Shown here piece by piece: positions 35,366-43,945 of a stretch of DNA of 64,000 bases (the first letter of the stretch is position 1; each line of letters opens with the position of its first letter). The stretch is taken from assembly GCF_003182155.1 (NCBI RefSeq), contig NZ_QGTG01000001.1, positions 1,670,991-1,734,990 of the forward strand. Direction: 5' to 3'. The stretch comes from Chitinophaga sp. S165 (lineage in GTDB: Bacteria; Bacteroidota; Bacteroidia; Chitinophagales; Chitinophagaceae). The position numbers and the translations under genes were made by a program. Below the pieces are notes generated by a model, which saw only the letters and a program-made list of their open reading frames with translations, searched no databases and was not told the origin of the DNA.

Positions 35366-35791
35366 ATGAGTACATTCAATTGTTGCAGGGGGCGTGCCGC
35401 AAGGATCGCCGCCTGCAATACTCCTTCATCAACAGCAGCTCCGGTTGAAACAGCTGTTCCGGTTTCTATGATTAAACCGGATAGTTTTTTCAGACGGGCG
35501 GGCCGTTCCATTAAACCCTTACTACCGGCCTTTCTCCTGGCTATTGTTCCCAAGTGTCCTTTCTGCCTTGCGGCGTATGTTGCTTTAGGTACAGGGATCG
35601 GCCTGTCGGTCACAAGTGCTCGATTACTTCATATTTCCTTATTATGTGCGGGGCTGATACCCTTATCATTGTTTGCTGCGAAGCATATCAGGGACCACTT
35701 CTTCCCTGTTCCATTTGCAGGATGGCACCCGCAGGTATTTACAGGCATGGCCGGCATCCTGATAGGGAGCAGTATTTTATGGCTGTTTTGA
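35366..35791 (+). CDS. Small membrane protein with CPFC motif
   Basis: A 141-residue protein with three probable membrane spans (residues about 52-72, 84-102 and 122-140). A PKCPFCLAAYVALGTG segment puts a Cys-x-x-Cys pair at the start of the first helix, and a CC pair lies at residues 6-7. This pattern occurs in small redox or metal-related membrane proteins of Bacteroidota, so a link to the DUF899 gene 8 nt upstream is plausible but unproven. Its last 15 bp overlap the convergent hydrolase gene. Confidence 0.65.
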   Translation: MSTFNCCRGRAARIAACNTPSSTAAPVETAVPVSMIKPDSFFRRAGRSIKPLLPAFLLAIVPKCPFCLAAYVALGTGIGLSVTSARLLHISLLCAGLIPLSLFAAKHIRDHFFPVPFAGWHPQVFTGMAGILIGSSILWLF

Positions 35792-36709
35792 ATTGAATAC
35801 CAGCAAACACCAGTCTATCAGTTCCTTCTGATCAACGATACTCCATGCATTCGGAAGCCTGTCTTCACCATCGTATCCCTTATTTTCTGTAGTGATAAGT
35901 TCTGCATTAGTATTACCGTTCACCTTTAGCTGGTTGATCATTCCGGCAGCATCCAGGGCATTCATACCGTAGTAATCTTTCTGTCTGTTCTCAATCCACC
36001 AATTAATGTCTGGCTCAGTATACAGCCTTACATGCATGTTGTTCAACAGGCCTGCATTGCCACCTTTGGCGGCGGTATAGGAATAAGGCGATAGTTGCTG
36101 ATATGCGGACTGGTTTCGCCCCGGAATATCTTTTATCTCACGAAAAAACATGTCGTTCAAAGCCAGCGCTTCTATTACGGCGCCAACATTATCTTTTCGT
36201 TCAATAGAATGAGCAGCATCATACCACATGCGTTCATAATCGAGCGGCGGATCTGCAGCAAAGACACCGGTTGTTTTAATGTGGTAAACCGATTTTCCCG
36301 CAGCGCAATACTGGGCATAACGTATAGCGCCTGTACCTCCGTCTGACATTCCACCTATAATAATTTTATCTGCAGGCACCTTATGTGCAGTTACTATTTC
36401 ATGGATCAGTGTATCGATACAACGTAATACGACCTTCCCGACCATATTTTGGTTGAAGCGGTCTGAATACCCCGGAGTAATACAGGCTACCAGAATGCCC
36501 TTCTCCATAGCGTATTCATTGCCGGTAGCAGAGAGCTCCTGGTTGTTTAATACCAATATTCCCTTTACAGGAACTGAGGGGATCAGCTTTACGTAGAAGT
36601 TATGTGTGGTGTCGTGGGCATCCCGGTATACATACTTCATTTTCTGGGCGCTTACCTTCAAATAGGAGAAACAGAAAAAAAGGAAGAAATAATAACTTTT
36701 CACAGGCAT
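35777..36709 (-). CDS. Secreted alpha/beta-hydrolase
   Basis: A 310-residue exported hydrolase. A signal peptide covers about residues 1-21 (ends KVSAQ). The nucleophile elbow is IIGGMSDGGTGAIRYA (GxSxG, Ser in MSDGG) near residue 119, and an oxyanion loop precedes it around VLNNQELSATG. Acid and histidine partners are not easily assigned. The substrate may be an ester or a small peptide derivative; members are commonly annotated only as alpha/beta hydrolase. It stands alone and ends convergently with the small membrane protein gene. Confidence 0.75.
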   Translation of the reverse strand: MPVKSYYFFLFFCFSYLKVSAQKMKYVYRDAHDTTHNFYVKLIPSVPVKGILVLNNQELSATGNEYAMEKGILVACITPGYSDRFNQNMVGKVVLRCIDTLIHEIVTAHKVPADKIIIGGMSDGGTGAIRYAQYCAAGKSVYHIKTTGVFAADPPLDYERMWYDAAHSIERKDNVGAVIEALALNDMFFREIKDIPGRNQSAYQQLSPYSYTAAKGGNAGLLNNMHVRLYTEPDINWWIENRQKDYYGMNALDAAGMINQLKVNGNTNAELITTENKGYDGEDRLPNAWSIVDQKELIDWCLLVFNSKQP

Positions 36710-36734
36710 ATTATTGAGTAGTTAAATATAATCA

Positions 36735-36764
36735 TTTGCCGCTGGGGAATAAATGATATCTTCG
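36735..36764 (+). promoter_or_regulatory. Candidate promoter for the membrane protein gene
   Basis: TTTG at 36735-36738 and TATCTTCG at 36757-36764 are spaced by 18 nt, close to the Bacteroidota -33/-7 layout. The box overlaps the first in-frame ATG (36753), which favours a later start such as 36783. Confidence 0.4.
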
Positions 36765-36782
36765 TATCCGTCAAAGCAACCT

Positions 36783-37817
36783 ATGAGATTTCCCGGGAAC
36801 AAAGTCCCGCAATATACCTATATGCAAACCACCCAACCCTTAACGCAAGAGGAACTTGCTTTTCTTAAAAAATTTCAGGGCGATAGTAAATCTTCAGTGA
36901 TCATGGCCTTTATAGTAGGCGCTATAATAGCCCTGATCGGCACGATACTGCTCATATTTGTATGGGACCAGGTAGCGCTCTTTGCCAGATTTGCGATAGC
37001 GGGCTTTCTGATAATCGGTTCTCTTGCAGTACGCGCCGCCATTAAAAAATACTTCAAAAACAAAACCGAAGAGGAACATCCTTCACATGGGCAGATGAAA
37101 CAGGTTTACTCCGGAGTGCTTAGTCATACGGAAGTGATCAAACAAGAATACGTACGCTACCATTTCAATGGATTCACTGTTGACGCCTGGATTGCAGCAC
37201 CGAATACAGGTCATCCCAAACCTCACTTCAGCTATGTACCAATAACTGAGCAATTTGCAACAATGACGAATGTTCACGTTACGCTCTCAGTAACACAACT
37301 GGAGCCCGGTATTAATGTTGTAATTGGCATCCACTATGATCAGCAATATTATACAGAATCCCAACAGCCAATGGATGTAGAAGACAAAAAGAAGCTGTTA
37401 AAAAGCGGAAGGAATAGTGCGGGCTGTTTCATATATGGAGCAGCATTCTGCTTTATTCTTTTTAATGTCGTTTCAAAGTTTAACTTCAATACGTTTCTTG
37501 TAACGTTAGTACTCTTTGTAATACCCGCCCTATTCTGCATCCGTCATCTATATCGTACGGCGGGTAAAAATGTGCAGGCAGACGGATATAAGTTCATCAT
37601 CAAAACGATCATTACTGAGAAATTAAACCAGCGTATCCCGTCAAGTGATAACGATCGTCACTACCATTATTTAAGGCTTGGAAGCGGCTGGCTGACAGAG
37701 GTTACCGGTGCAAAGAGTTATAAGAGCAAATGCAATCCGGGAGATGAGATCGTACTGGAATATGAAGTGCGTAAAAGCGGAGGAAAGGGCACCCTACTGG
37801 AGATCAGGAATGCGTAG
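36783..37817 (+). CDS. Hypothetical membrane protein with beta-rich domains
   Basis: About 344 residues, no family recognised. Two membrane hairpins are visible: near residues 38-80 (VIMAFIVGAIIALIGTILLI and LFARFAIAGFLIIGSLAV) and near 217-258 (CFIYGAAFCFILFNVV, FLVTLVLFVIPALFCI). Between and after them are soluble domains, the second possibly beta-sandwich (YHYLRLGSGWLTEVTG). The start at 36783 is chosen because the earlier ATG (36753) lies in a promoter-like box; 36822 is also possible. Convergent with the GMC oxidoreductase gene and closed by a shared hairpin. Confidence 0.6.
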   Translation: MRFPGNKVPQYTYMQTTQPLTQEELAFLKKFQGDSKSSVIMAFIVGAIIALIGTILLIFVWDQVALFARFAIAGFLIIGSLAVRAAIKKYFKNKTEEEHPSHGQMKQVYSGVLSHTEVIKQEYVRYHFNGFTVDAWIAAPNTGHPKPHFSYVPITEQFATMTNVHVTLSVTQLEPGINVVIGIHYDQQYYTESQQPMDVEDKKKLLKSGRNSAGCFIYGAAFCFILFNVVSKFNFNTFLVTLVLFVIPALFCIRHLYRTAGKNVQADGYKFIIKTIITEKLNQRIPSSDNDRHYHYLRLGSGWLTEVTGAKSYKSKCNPGDEIVLEYEVRKSGGKGTLLEIRNA

Positions 37818-37892
37818 TATATTATTATTGCTGCCTTAAAAACAAAACAGCATGTATTACCCTATTGTGACCAATTCTAAGAGCAAAAAAAA

Positions 37893-37922
37893 GCGTCTCA
37901 TACTTCATGTGGTATGAGACGC
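37893..37922. terminator. Bidirectional terminator between convergent genes
   Basis: Perfect 11-bp stem (37893-37903 with 37912-37922, GCGTCTCATAC) and 8-nt loop; an A-run precedes it and TTTTAC follows, giving T-runs for both strands. It serves the membrane protein gene on the left and the GMC gene on the right. Confidence 0.85.
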
Positions 37923-37940
37923 CTTTTACTATTAATGTTC

Positions 37941-39650
37941 TTATATTTCGCCTTTCTTCAGCTGAGACACCGCATAGTCTACCGCCCTGGCAGTTAACGC
38001 CATATAGGTCAATGACGGGTTCTGTGTTGAAGTTGAAGTCATGCTGGCGCCATCTGTTACAAATACGTTACTCACCGCATGCATCTGGTTCCATTTATTC
38101 AGCATGGACGTTTTAGGGTCTTTACCCATACGCACACCGCCCATTTCATGGATATCCAATCCAGGCGCCTGTTTTGAGTCTTCCGTTCTGATATTGGTGA
38201 AGCCTGCTTTGGTATACATTTCAGTCATCTGTTCGAAGAAGTCTTTCAACATCTTCTCGTCATTATCATCGTAACCGAGATTCACGTGAAGTACAGGCAT
38301 GTCCCATTCGTCTTTCTTCGTTTTATCGAGCGTTATCTGACTTTCTTCTTTAGGGATGGTTTCTCCCATCATATGAGAGCCTACATACCAGTTACCCATT
38401 TCCTGGTTGAACAGCTGATCTTTCAGCTGCTGACCAAAACCATCATGACTGTTCCAGGTACGTCTGCCGGTACTGAAACCTGCTGCATAACCACGAAGGA
38501 AATCTGTTTCCTGTTTCACAACGTTGCGGAACCTCGGGATGTAGGCACTCGTAGGACTACGGCCTTCTGTGGTAAAGTCCAGCAGACCGTCATAGTCGGC
38601 GGAGATACGACCGCGATAGTTATGGAACGCAAAATATTTACCCAGTACGCCGCTGTCATTTCCTAAACCATTCGGGAAACGGTTGGAAGTAGAGTTCAGC
38701 AGGATCAGGTTTGTATTAACGGCGGCAGCATTCACAAAAATGACCTTTGCATAGTACTCGGTCGTTTCTTTGGTCAGCGCGTCCACTACACGTACACCGG
38801 TTGCTTTTCCTTTCTGGTCATCGTAAATAACAGAGTGAACAACTGCGTGCGGATGCAGGGTCAGGTTACCCGTCTTTTCCGCCCAGGGCAGTGTAGACGA
38901 GTTACTGCTGAAGTAACCACCAAACGGACATCCACGTTGACAGAGCGTTCTTTTCTGACACTTCACCCTACCTTGCTGAAGGTGGATAGGCTGCGGCTCA
39001 GTAAGATGCGCACAACGGCCATATATGACGTGGCGGTCATTATAATTTTTTGATACAAAACCTTTGAAGTAGTTCTCTACGGCGGTCATTTCCAGTGGTG
39101 GCAGGAACTCGCCATCCGGCAGGTTAGCGATGCCGTCTTTATTACCGGAGATCCCTACGAATTTCTCTACGTAGCTGTACCACGGAGCGATATCCGCATA
39201 ACGGATAGGCCAGTCTACAGCGAAACCGTCCCTGGCAGGGCCTTCAAAATCGAAGTCGCTCCAGCGTTGTGTTTGTCTTGCCCAGAGGAGTGATTTACCG
39301 CCTACCTGGTATCCGCGGATCCAGTCGAAAGGTTTGTCCTGTTCGTAAGGATGTTCCTTATCCTTTACAAAGAAGTGCATAGCATCTTCTTTAAAGGCAT
39401 AACAACGGCTTACAACAGGTGCTTCGTCCTGTATTGCCTGTGGGACCTGTCCTCTGTGAGGGAATTCCCAGGGCATCTTATTTGTTGTCGGATAATCTTT
39501 GAGATGTTTTACGTCGCGGCCCCTTTCCAGTACCAGTGTTTTTAATCCTTTCTCCGTGAACTCCTTTGCAGCCCATCCTCCACTGATACCTGACCCAATT
39601 ACAATCGCATCGAATGTGCGGTCCTGAGCGCCTGTATTAATATTCGCCAT
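37941..39650 (-). CDS. GMC-family flavin oxidoreductase
   Basis: A 569-residue glucose-methanol-choline oxidoreductase. The ADP-binding loop is DAIVIGSGISGGWAAKEF with VLERG at the end of strand 2, residues about 14-43. The C-terminal block HEMGGVRMGKDPKTSML and NVFVTDGASMTSTSTQNPSLTYMALTARAV carries the active-site His and the FAD contact. It resembles the large subunit of gluconate 2-dehydrogenase and glucoside 3-dehydrogenase, and partners the small gene 14 nt upstream, which would give an exported or membrane-linked complex. Substrate probably a sugar or sugar acid. Confidence 0.93.
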   Translation of the reverse strand: MANINTGAQDRTFDAIVIGSGISGGWAAKEFTEKGLKTLVLERGRDVKHLKDYPTTNKMPWEFPHRGQVPQAIQDEAPVVSRCYAFKEDAMHFFVKDKEHPYEQDKPFDWIRGYQVGGKSLLWARQTQRWSDFDFEGPARDGFAVDWPIRYADIAPWYSYVEKFVGISGNKDGIANLPDGEFLPPLEMTAVENYFKGFVSKNYNDRHVIYGRCAHLTEPQPIHLQQGRVKCQKRTLCQRGCPFGGYFSSNSSTLPWAEKTGNLTLHPHAVVHSVIYDDQKGKATGVRVVDALTKETTEYYAKVIFVNAAAVNTNLILLNSTSNRFPNGLGNDSGVLGKYFAFHNYRGRISADYDGLLDFTTEGRSPTSAYIPRFRNVVKQETDFLRGYAAGFSTGRRTWNSHDGFGQQLKDQLFNQEMGNWYVGSHMMGETIPKEESQITLDKTKKDEWDMPVLHVNLGYDDNDEKMLKDFFEQMTEMYTKAGFTNIRTEDSKQAPGLDIHEMGGVRMGKDPKTSMLNKWNQMHAVSNVFVTDGASMTSTSTQNPSLTYMALTARAVDYAVSQLKKGEI

Positions 39651-39664
39651 ACTGATATATAAAA

Positions 39665-40216
39665 TTAAGCTGTCCTTTTAGGGATCGGTTTAACAGGTAC
39701 GCTTCCGTGGTAACGTGCAGGTACCAGCTCGTATACCTGTACCTTAGTGAGATAATATTCGGAATTGGTATATCCTGTAATGATGAAATGTTTTGCGCTG
39801 CGGTAAAATGAGGCAGCGGCATCCTTGCCGGCATCAGCAGCTTCCAGTTCTTTCAGTAGAGATTCTCTTTCAGCCGGACTGCTTTTTACAAAAGAGTGCC
39901 CGTTCTTTTTCTCACACAGGTCTGAAAATGCTTTCATGCCTGCCATGAATTTCTCCTGGTCCTCTTTTCTCAGGCAATCATCTACCATTGTAAGGGTAAA
40001 TAAATGCGTATTCAGATCCTTTGCCCCCGGTGTAGCGGTGGTTGGGATCAATGTATCTGCCAGCGCTGCCAGCATACTCTCCCCTTCAGCATCTACGGCT
40101 ATATTCTTCAGTGAGATGGAGGCGGGAGACGGTTTCCGCAAACAGGAAGGCAACAAAGCCAAACCTGCGGATACTACTAAGACCTGTTTTAACGCGGTTC
40201 GTCTATTTACTAGCAT
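39665..40216 (-). CDS. Gluconate 2-dehydrogenase subunit 3-like protein
   Basis: A 183-residue protein of the gluconate 2-dehydrogenase gamma-subunit family. Its N-terminus MLVNRRTALKQVLVVSAGLALLPSC has a twin-arginine-like RR motif, a hydrophobic core and a Cys at residue 25 that may be lipidated. Such subunits assist export of the flavin-bearing large subunit, which lacks its own signal. The gap to the GMC gene is 14 nt, so the pair is co-transcribed. It likely acts in the periplasm. Confidence 0.88.
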   Translation of the reverse strand: MLVNRRTALKQVLVVSAGLALLPSCLRKPSPASISLKNIAVDAEGESMLAALADTLIPTTATPGAKDLNTHLFTLTMVDDCLRKEDQEKFMAGMKAFSDLCEKKNGHSFVKSSPAERESLLKELEAADAGKDAAASFYRSAKHFIITGYTNSEYYLTKVQVYELVPARYHGSVPVKPIPKRTA

Positions 40217-40338
40217 GAATAGATTTTGTTTACATACAAGCCGATAAGGTATAAGTTATAATTAATATTTCCAAGCCAATTGTTTGCTAATTTCCGATGT
40301 AGTAACTTCAGTGCCATCTCCACATTAATATACATGTT

Positions 40339-41982
40339 ATGAAATTATATTGTTTATCGCTCCTCCTGTTGGGCCAGCTGGGCTGGCTACCGGGTATGTC
40401 CCAATCCCGGAACGGTGTATCTCTCCAAGTTGTCAAGACCGAAAACGGCCGTATTCAGGGCACCAGGACTAATCCTGCCGGTATCAACATGTACAAGGGC
40501 ATCCCCTATGCGCAGCCGCCTGTAGGTCCGCTTCGCTGGAAGGCCCCGCAGCCTGTAAATGCCTGGGATACCATCCTGAAAGCCGATCATTTCGGTCCGA
40601 GGGCAATGCAGGGGAATATCTTCGGAGATATGGGTTTCCGTTCCAATGGCATGAGTGAAGACTGCTTATACCTGAATATCTGGGCGCCTGCACAGCCTTC
40701 TAAACAGAAGCGGCCGGTACTGGTCTATTTCTATGGCGGCGGGATGGTGGCAGGAGACGGTTCAGAAGCCCGTTATGATGGTGAAAGTATGGCCAGGAAG
40801 GGTATTGTGGCGCTGACCGTGAATTACAGGCTAGGCATATTCGGATTGCTGGCCCATCCTGATCTGTCGAAAGAAGCACCTTATCATACTTCGGGCAATT
40901 ATACCCTGCTGGACCAGCAAGCCGCCCTGGCCTGGGTTAAAAAGAATATTGCCGCCTTTGGCGGAGATCCTGACAGGGTAACTATTGCAGGAGAATCAGC
41001 CGGTTCTATTTCCGTATCCGCCCTGATGGCCTCTCCCCTATCCAAAGACATGATTAACGGCGCTATCGGTGAAAGCGGCGCTATGATCTTCCCGACCATG
41101 CCACCTGCCAGTAAGGAAGACGCTGAAAAGAACGGTGTAGCCTTTGCCAATGCCATTGGCGCCACTTCTCTTGAGGCGTTACGTGCCATTCCCGCGGAAG
41201 AGCTGTTAAGAAGAGCTTCCGGGCCGGATATGCCGCATTTCTCGACCAATGTGGATGGTTATGTGCTGCCTAAAAAACCGGTGGAGATCTTTGCCGCAGG
41301 AGAACAGGCACATGTACCGCTCCTGGTAGGCTGGAATTCGGCAGAAGTACCTTACCGTGCATTACTCTGGAAAGATGATCCTACACCGGAGAACTATGAA
41401 AAAAAGATCAGGGAATTATATCCTGCAGATGCTACGGAAGTACTCCGGTTATACCCCGGCAATACAACAGAAGAAGTGATCTCTTCTGCCACTGACCTGG
41501 CCAGCGACCGGTTCATTGTATACAGCACCTGGAAATGGGCCGCGCTTCATACCGCTACGAGTCAGCAACCGGTATACCGTTATATCTTTTCACGCAGCCG
41601 TCCGCCGATGGCACCTAAGATGGGGAATGCTAAACCTGGCCTCGCAGGTGGTGTGATCAAGGCCAGTTCTCCGCAACCGGCGGCTAAACCGGCGGAAGTA
41701 TTTAAAGGCGCTCCGCATGCGGCGGAGATCGAGTATGCTATGGGGAACCTCCGGCATAATAAAGTGTATGCCTGGACGAAAGAAGATTACATGGTGTCGG
41801 CTACTATGCTGAACTACTTCGCTAACTTTGTTAAGACAGGTAATCCGAATGGGGTTGCTATGGCTAAATGGGAGGCAGATGCTGTTACAGGTTCCAGGTA
41901 TATGAATATTGATGTAAAGCCTTCGCTTCAGAAAGAGAATAACCGCGAGCGGTATCTCTTCCTTGATAAAGCGTATAAGTAA
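40339..41982 (+). CDS. Secreted type B carboxylesterase
   Basis: A 547-residue esterase of the carboxylesterase/lipase type B family. A signal peptide (about residues 1-21, ending MSQ) is followed by the family hallmarks: RGTRTNPAGINMYKGIPYAQPPVGPLRWKAPQP region near 38-70, SEDCLYLNIWAP, the oxyanion YGGGMVAGDG and the nucleophile elbow TIAGESAGSISV near residue 220. The acid is Glu of the AGWNSAEVPY zone and the His appears at FKGAPHAAEIEY. It hydrolyses esters in the periplasm or outside. Followed by an intrinsic terminator. Confidence 0.92.
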   Translation: MKLYCLSLLLLGQLGWLPGMSQSRNGVSLQVVKTENGRIQGTRTNPAGINMYKGIPYAQPPVGPLRWKAPQPVNAWDTILKADHFGPRAMQGNIFGDMGFRSNGMSEDCLYLNIWAPAQPSKQKRPVLVYFYGGGMVAGDGSEARYDGESMARKGIVALTVNYRLGIFGLLAHPDLSKEAPYHTSGNYTLLDQQAALAWVKKNIAAFGGDPDRVTIAGESAGSISVSALMASPLSKDMINGAIGESGAMIFPTMPPASKEDAEKNGVAFANAIGATSLEALRAIPAEELLRRASGPDMPHFSTNVDGYVLPKKPVEIFAAGEQAHVPLLVGWNSAEVPYRALLWKDDPTPENYEKKIRELYPADATEVLRLYPGNTTEEVISSATDLASDRFIVYSTWKWAALHTATSQQPVYRYIFSRSRPPMAPKMGNAKPGLAGGVIKASSPQPAAKPAEVFKGAPHAAEIEYAMGNLRHNKVYAWTKEDYMVSATMLNYFANFVKTGNPNGVAMAKWEADAVTGSRYMNIDVKPSLQKENNRERYLFLDKAYK

Positions 41983-42003
41983 TAAGTTATCGGTCTTGTT
42001 TTG

Positions 42004-42036
42004 GGCAGTATGCAGATTGCGTACTGCCTTTTTTTT
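42004..42036 (+). terminator. Intrinsic terminator of the carboxylesterase gene
   Basis: An 11-bp stem (42004-42014 with 42018-42028, one G-U pair) with a 3-nt loop is followed by eight consecutive T residues. It begins 22 nt past the stop. A textbook rho-independent terminator. Confidence 0.9.
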
Positions 42037-42063
42037 GGGCTTACGGTTATTCTAGCGTTGACC

Positions 42064-42240
42064 TTCTAGCTCGCAGTTTGGATGGAATCACAGGCTGCAG
42101 TTCTTTGAAGTTCCTATGCATTTAGCTTTTTTTGGCGGTTAGGCTTTAGTAGCTCTGTTAAACTCCCGGTATGTCGCTTCGGCATACTTCAAATAACTGA
42201 GGCCAGTGATTTCCATCCAAATGCTCGCTGCGGCCGGTCT
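42064..42240. repeat. Dispersed long inverted-repeat element, copy A
   Basis: First of three related elements in this window. Its arms (42064-42110 and 42183-42240) pair imperfectly over roughly 45-50 bp around a loop of about 70 nt. Stem parts include TTTGGATGGAA at 42077-42087 with TTCCATCCAAA at 42211-42221, and TTTGAAGT with ACTTCAAA next to the loop. The core matches copies B (57802-57962) and C (58406-58588, inverted), while the outer arms differ but stay self-complementary. It holds no reading frame. It lies in an 890-bp gap between the esterase gene and a lipoprotein gene; no gene for its mobility is visible. Confidence 0.8.
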
Positions 42241-42371
42241 CCAAAATAATTGCAGGACAGCATTATCATTGTTCTCATAACGGTTAGTTTTGGTAACTAT
42301 TCTTATTGGGATGCGCAGATATCTGTGCTACATTACTCAATCCCGTTTTACGTATTTACATAGACATATTC

Positions 42372-42441
42372 ACTCGTATAACCTCGTATAACCTCGTATA
42401 ACCTCGTATAACCTCGTATAACCTCGTATAACCTCGTATAA
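42372..42441. repeat. Seven-unit 10-bp tandem array (ACCTCGTATA family)
   Basis: One imperfect and six identical units of CCTCGTATAA in a row, without interruption. The period of 10 bp is close to one helical turn, so each copy presents the same face. It lies midway in the non-coding gap upstream of the lipoprotein gene. Iterated protein-binding sites or slippage are both possible. Confidence 0.85.
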
Positions 42442-42556
42442 CGGACTAGGGTATCCGTAAAATTTGAGTCTCACTATTCAAAAGCATGGCATAACATAAG
42501 ATGGTATAGCATCCCTTATTGTTAGTGACCAAACTATTTAAATTGGAAGTATGGGC

Positions 42557-42739
42557 TTAACCAGCATAACATCCTATGTCAGAATACTTAAGATCATCCT
42601 CTATCATCAATGCGATATCAGAACACTCATCTTCCTTTTGTTTTGTCAATAGTTGCGTAAACGTTGATCCAGCTGTAGTTACAGCGCACACAGGGATCGA
42701 CGGAAGCAACTTCTTAGCTTCTTCATAAGAATGAAGACG
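42557..42739 (-). pseudogene. Possible remnant of a protein-coding gene
   Basis: The minus frame from 42739 down to the TAA at 42557 is free of stops for 60 codons and reads like protein (SYEEAKKLLPSIPVCAVTTA, TFTQLLTKQKEDECSDIALM) but opens directly after a stop and has no start codon. It could be the degraded end of an unknown gene. The rest of the gap, 42445-42556 and 42740-42872, shows nothing I can interpret. Confidence 0.25.
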
Positions 42740-42872
42740 TTAGTCAATTGGGCAACGCGTAATAAAAAAAGGAAAAAGATTTTTATAACCTCCAGGCAAC
42801 CTTTCGAATTTACCTCTCGTATTAAGGAGATGACACAAGTGCTCACAATTTGCTTATTTAAAAATTAACACC

Positions 42873-43760
42873 ATGCATTTATTAAAAAGATCTGCACTGG
42901 CAATGCTATTGCTTGCCACAGTGATGACTTCATGTTCCGACGATGATGATAACAATGGCCCTCAGTACCCGCCGACAAATCCTCCGGGAGCACAAACAAC
43001 AATCAAATTAGCTAACAATAGTAAGTTTGGCGCTATATTAACAGATAGTACAGGCAGGTCACTGTACTTCTTTTCTAACGATGCACAAGGTACTCCTACG
43101 TGTTCAGGCGGTTGTTCAGCTATATGGCCTACATTCTATGTAGATCCTAATAATCTGACAATAGACAGCACACTGAACAAGGCTGACTTTACCACTGTTA
43201 CCCGTGCCGACGGCAGTAAACAAACTGTATATAAAGGATGGCCTTTGTATTACTATGCAGATGATGAGAAAGCTGGCGATACTAACGGTGATAACGTTCT
43301 TAGCACCTGGTTCGTAGCTAAACCTGACTACAGCGTAATGGTTGCTAACTTCCAGTTAACTGGCAATGACGGTCAGAAGTATGTGCTTGATAATACTGGC
43401 AAAATCGTAACAGGAACCGGCCTTTCAAAATACCTTGTTGATGACCGCGGTCATACCCTTTACAAATTCGCAAACGATAAAGCTGGTACAAATACATTCA
43501 CTAACAACGATGAAACACACAATGCTATCTGGCCTATTTACGAGATCGCAGATGTGAAGAATGTTCCTACCGGTTTTGCTAAAACTGACTTTGCGATTAT
43601 TACGGTGTTAGGTAAGAAACAAATTACCTACAAAGGCTGGCCAATGTACTACTTCGGTCAGGATGCCAAGGTAATGGGCGCCAACAAAGGTGTGAGCGTA
43701 CCTTCACCAAATGTATGGCCTGTACTTTATACAACTACAGCTGCTGCACCGTTACCGTAA
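42873..43760 (+). CDS. Lipoprotein with repeated DUF-type secreted-repeat domains
   Basis: A 295-residue lipoprotein. The signal peptide ends at a lipobox (MTSC, Cys21), followed by an acidic SDDDDNN linker of the type that directs surface export in Bacteroidota. Two copies of a beta-rich repeat follow (about residues 45-150 and 165-290), each with LSDSTGRSLYFFSNDA/LVDDRGHTLYKFANDK, a WP...W/CSAIWPTFY core, TTVTRADGSKQTVYKGWPLYYYADD/ IITVLGKKQITYKGWPMYYFGQD. This is the secreted-repeat family also called lipoprotein_15, whose function is not established. Terminated by a hairpin. Confidence 0.87.
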   Translation: MHLLKRSALAMLLLATVMTSCSDDDDNNGPQYPPTNPPGAQTTIKLANNSKFGAILTDSTGRSLYFFSNDAQGTPTCSGGCSAIWPTFYVDPNNLTIDSTLNKADFTTVTRADGSKQTVYKGWPLYYYADDEKAGDTNGDNVLSTWFVAKPDYSVMVANFQLTGNDGQKYVLDNTGKIVTGTGLSKYLVDDRGHTLYKFANDKAGTNTFTNNDETHNAIWPIYEIADVKNVPTGFAKTDFAIITVLGKKQITYKGWPMYYFGQDAKVMGANKGVSVPSPNVWPVLYTTTAAAPLP

Positions 43761-43819
43761 ATCAGCTTATCCATGTAATACTGCCGCACTTGTGTTAAGG
43801 CCCGGCAGCATTATATAAG

Positions 43820-43866
43820 CAGATTGCCCGACCTGGTTGTACCGGGTTGGGCAATCTGTTTTTTAT
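43820..43866 (+). terminator. Intrinsic terminator of the lipoprotein gene
   Basis: Stem arms CAGATTGCCC (43820-43829) and GGGCAATCTG (43849-43858), extended by weaker inner pairs, then TTTTTTAT. It starts 60 nt after the stop. Confidence 0.85.
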
Positions 43867-43945
43867 TTGCTTAAGCAACCTGGAAAAGTTCCTGGAGAAA
43901 AATCCTAACATCGCAAAGAAGAAAAAGAAATCCTGATGTGGATCA

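Noticed and set aside
42372..42441. CRISPR array
   Set aside because: The 10-bp units are contiguous with no spacers and no cas genes lie in the window.
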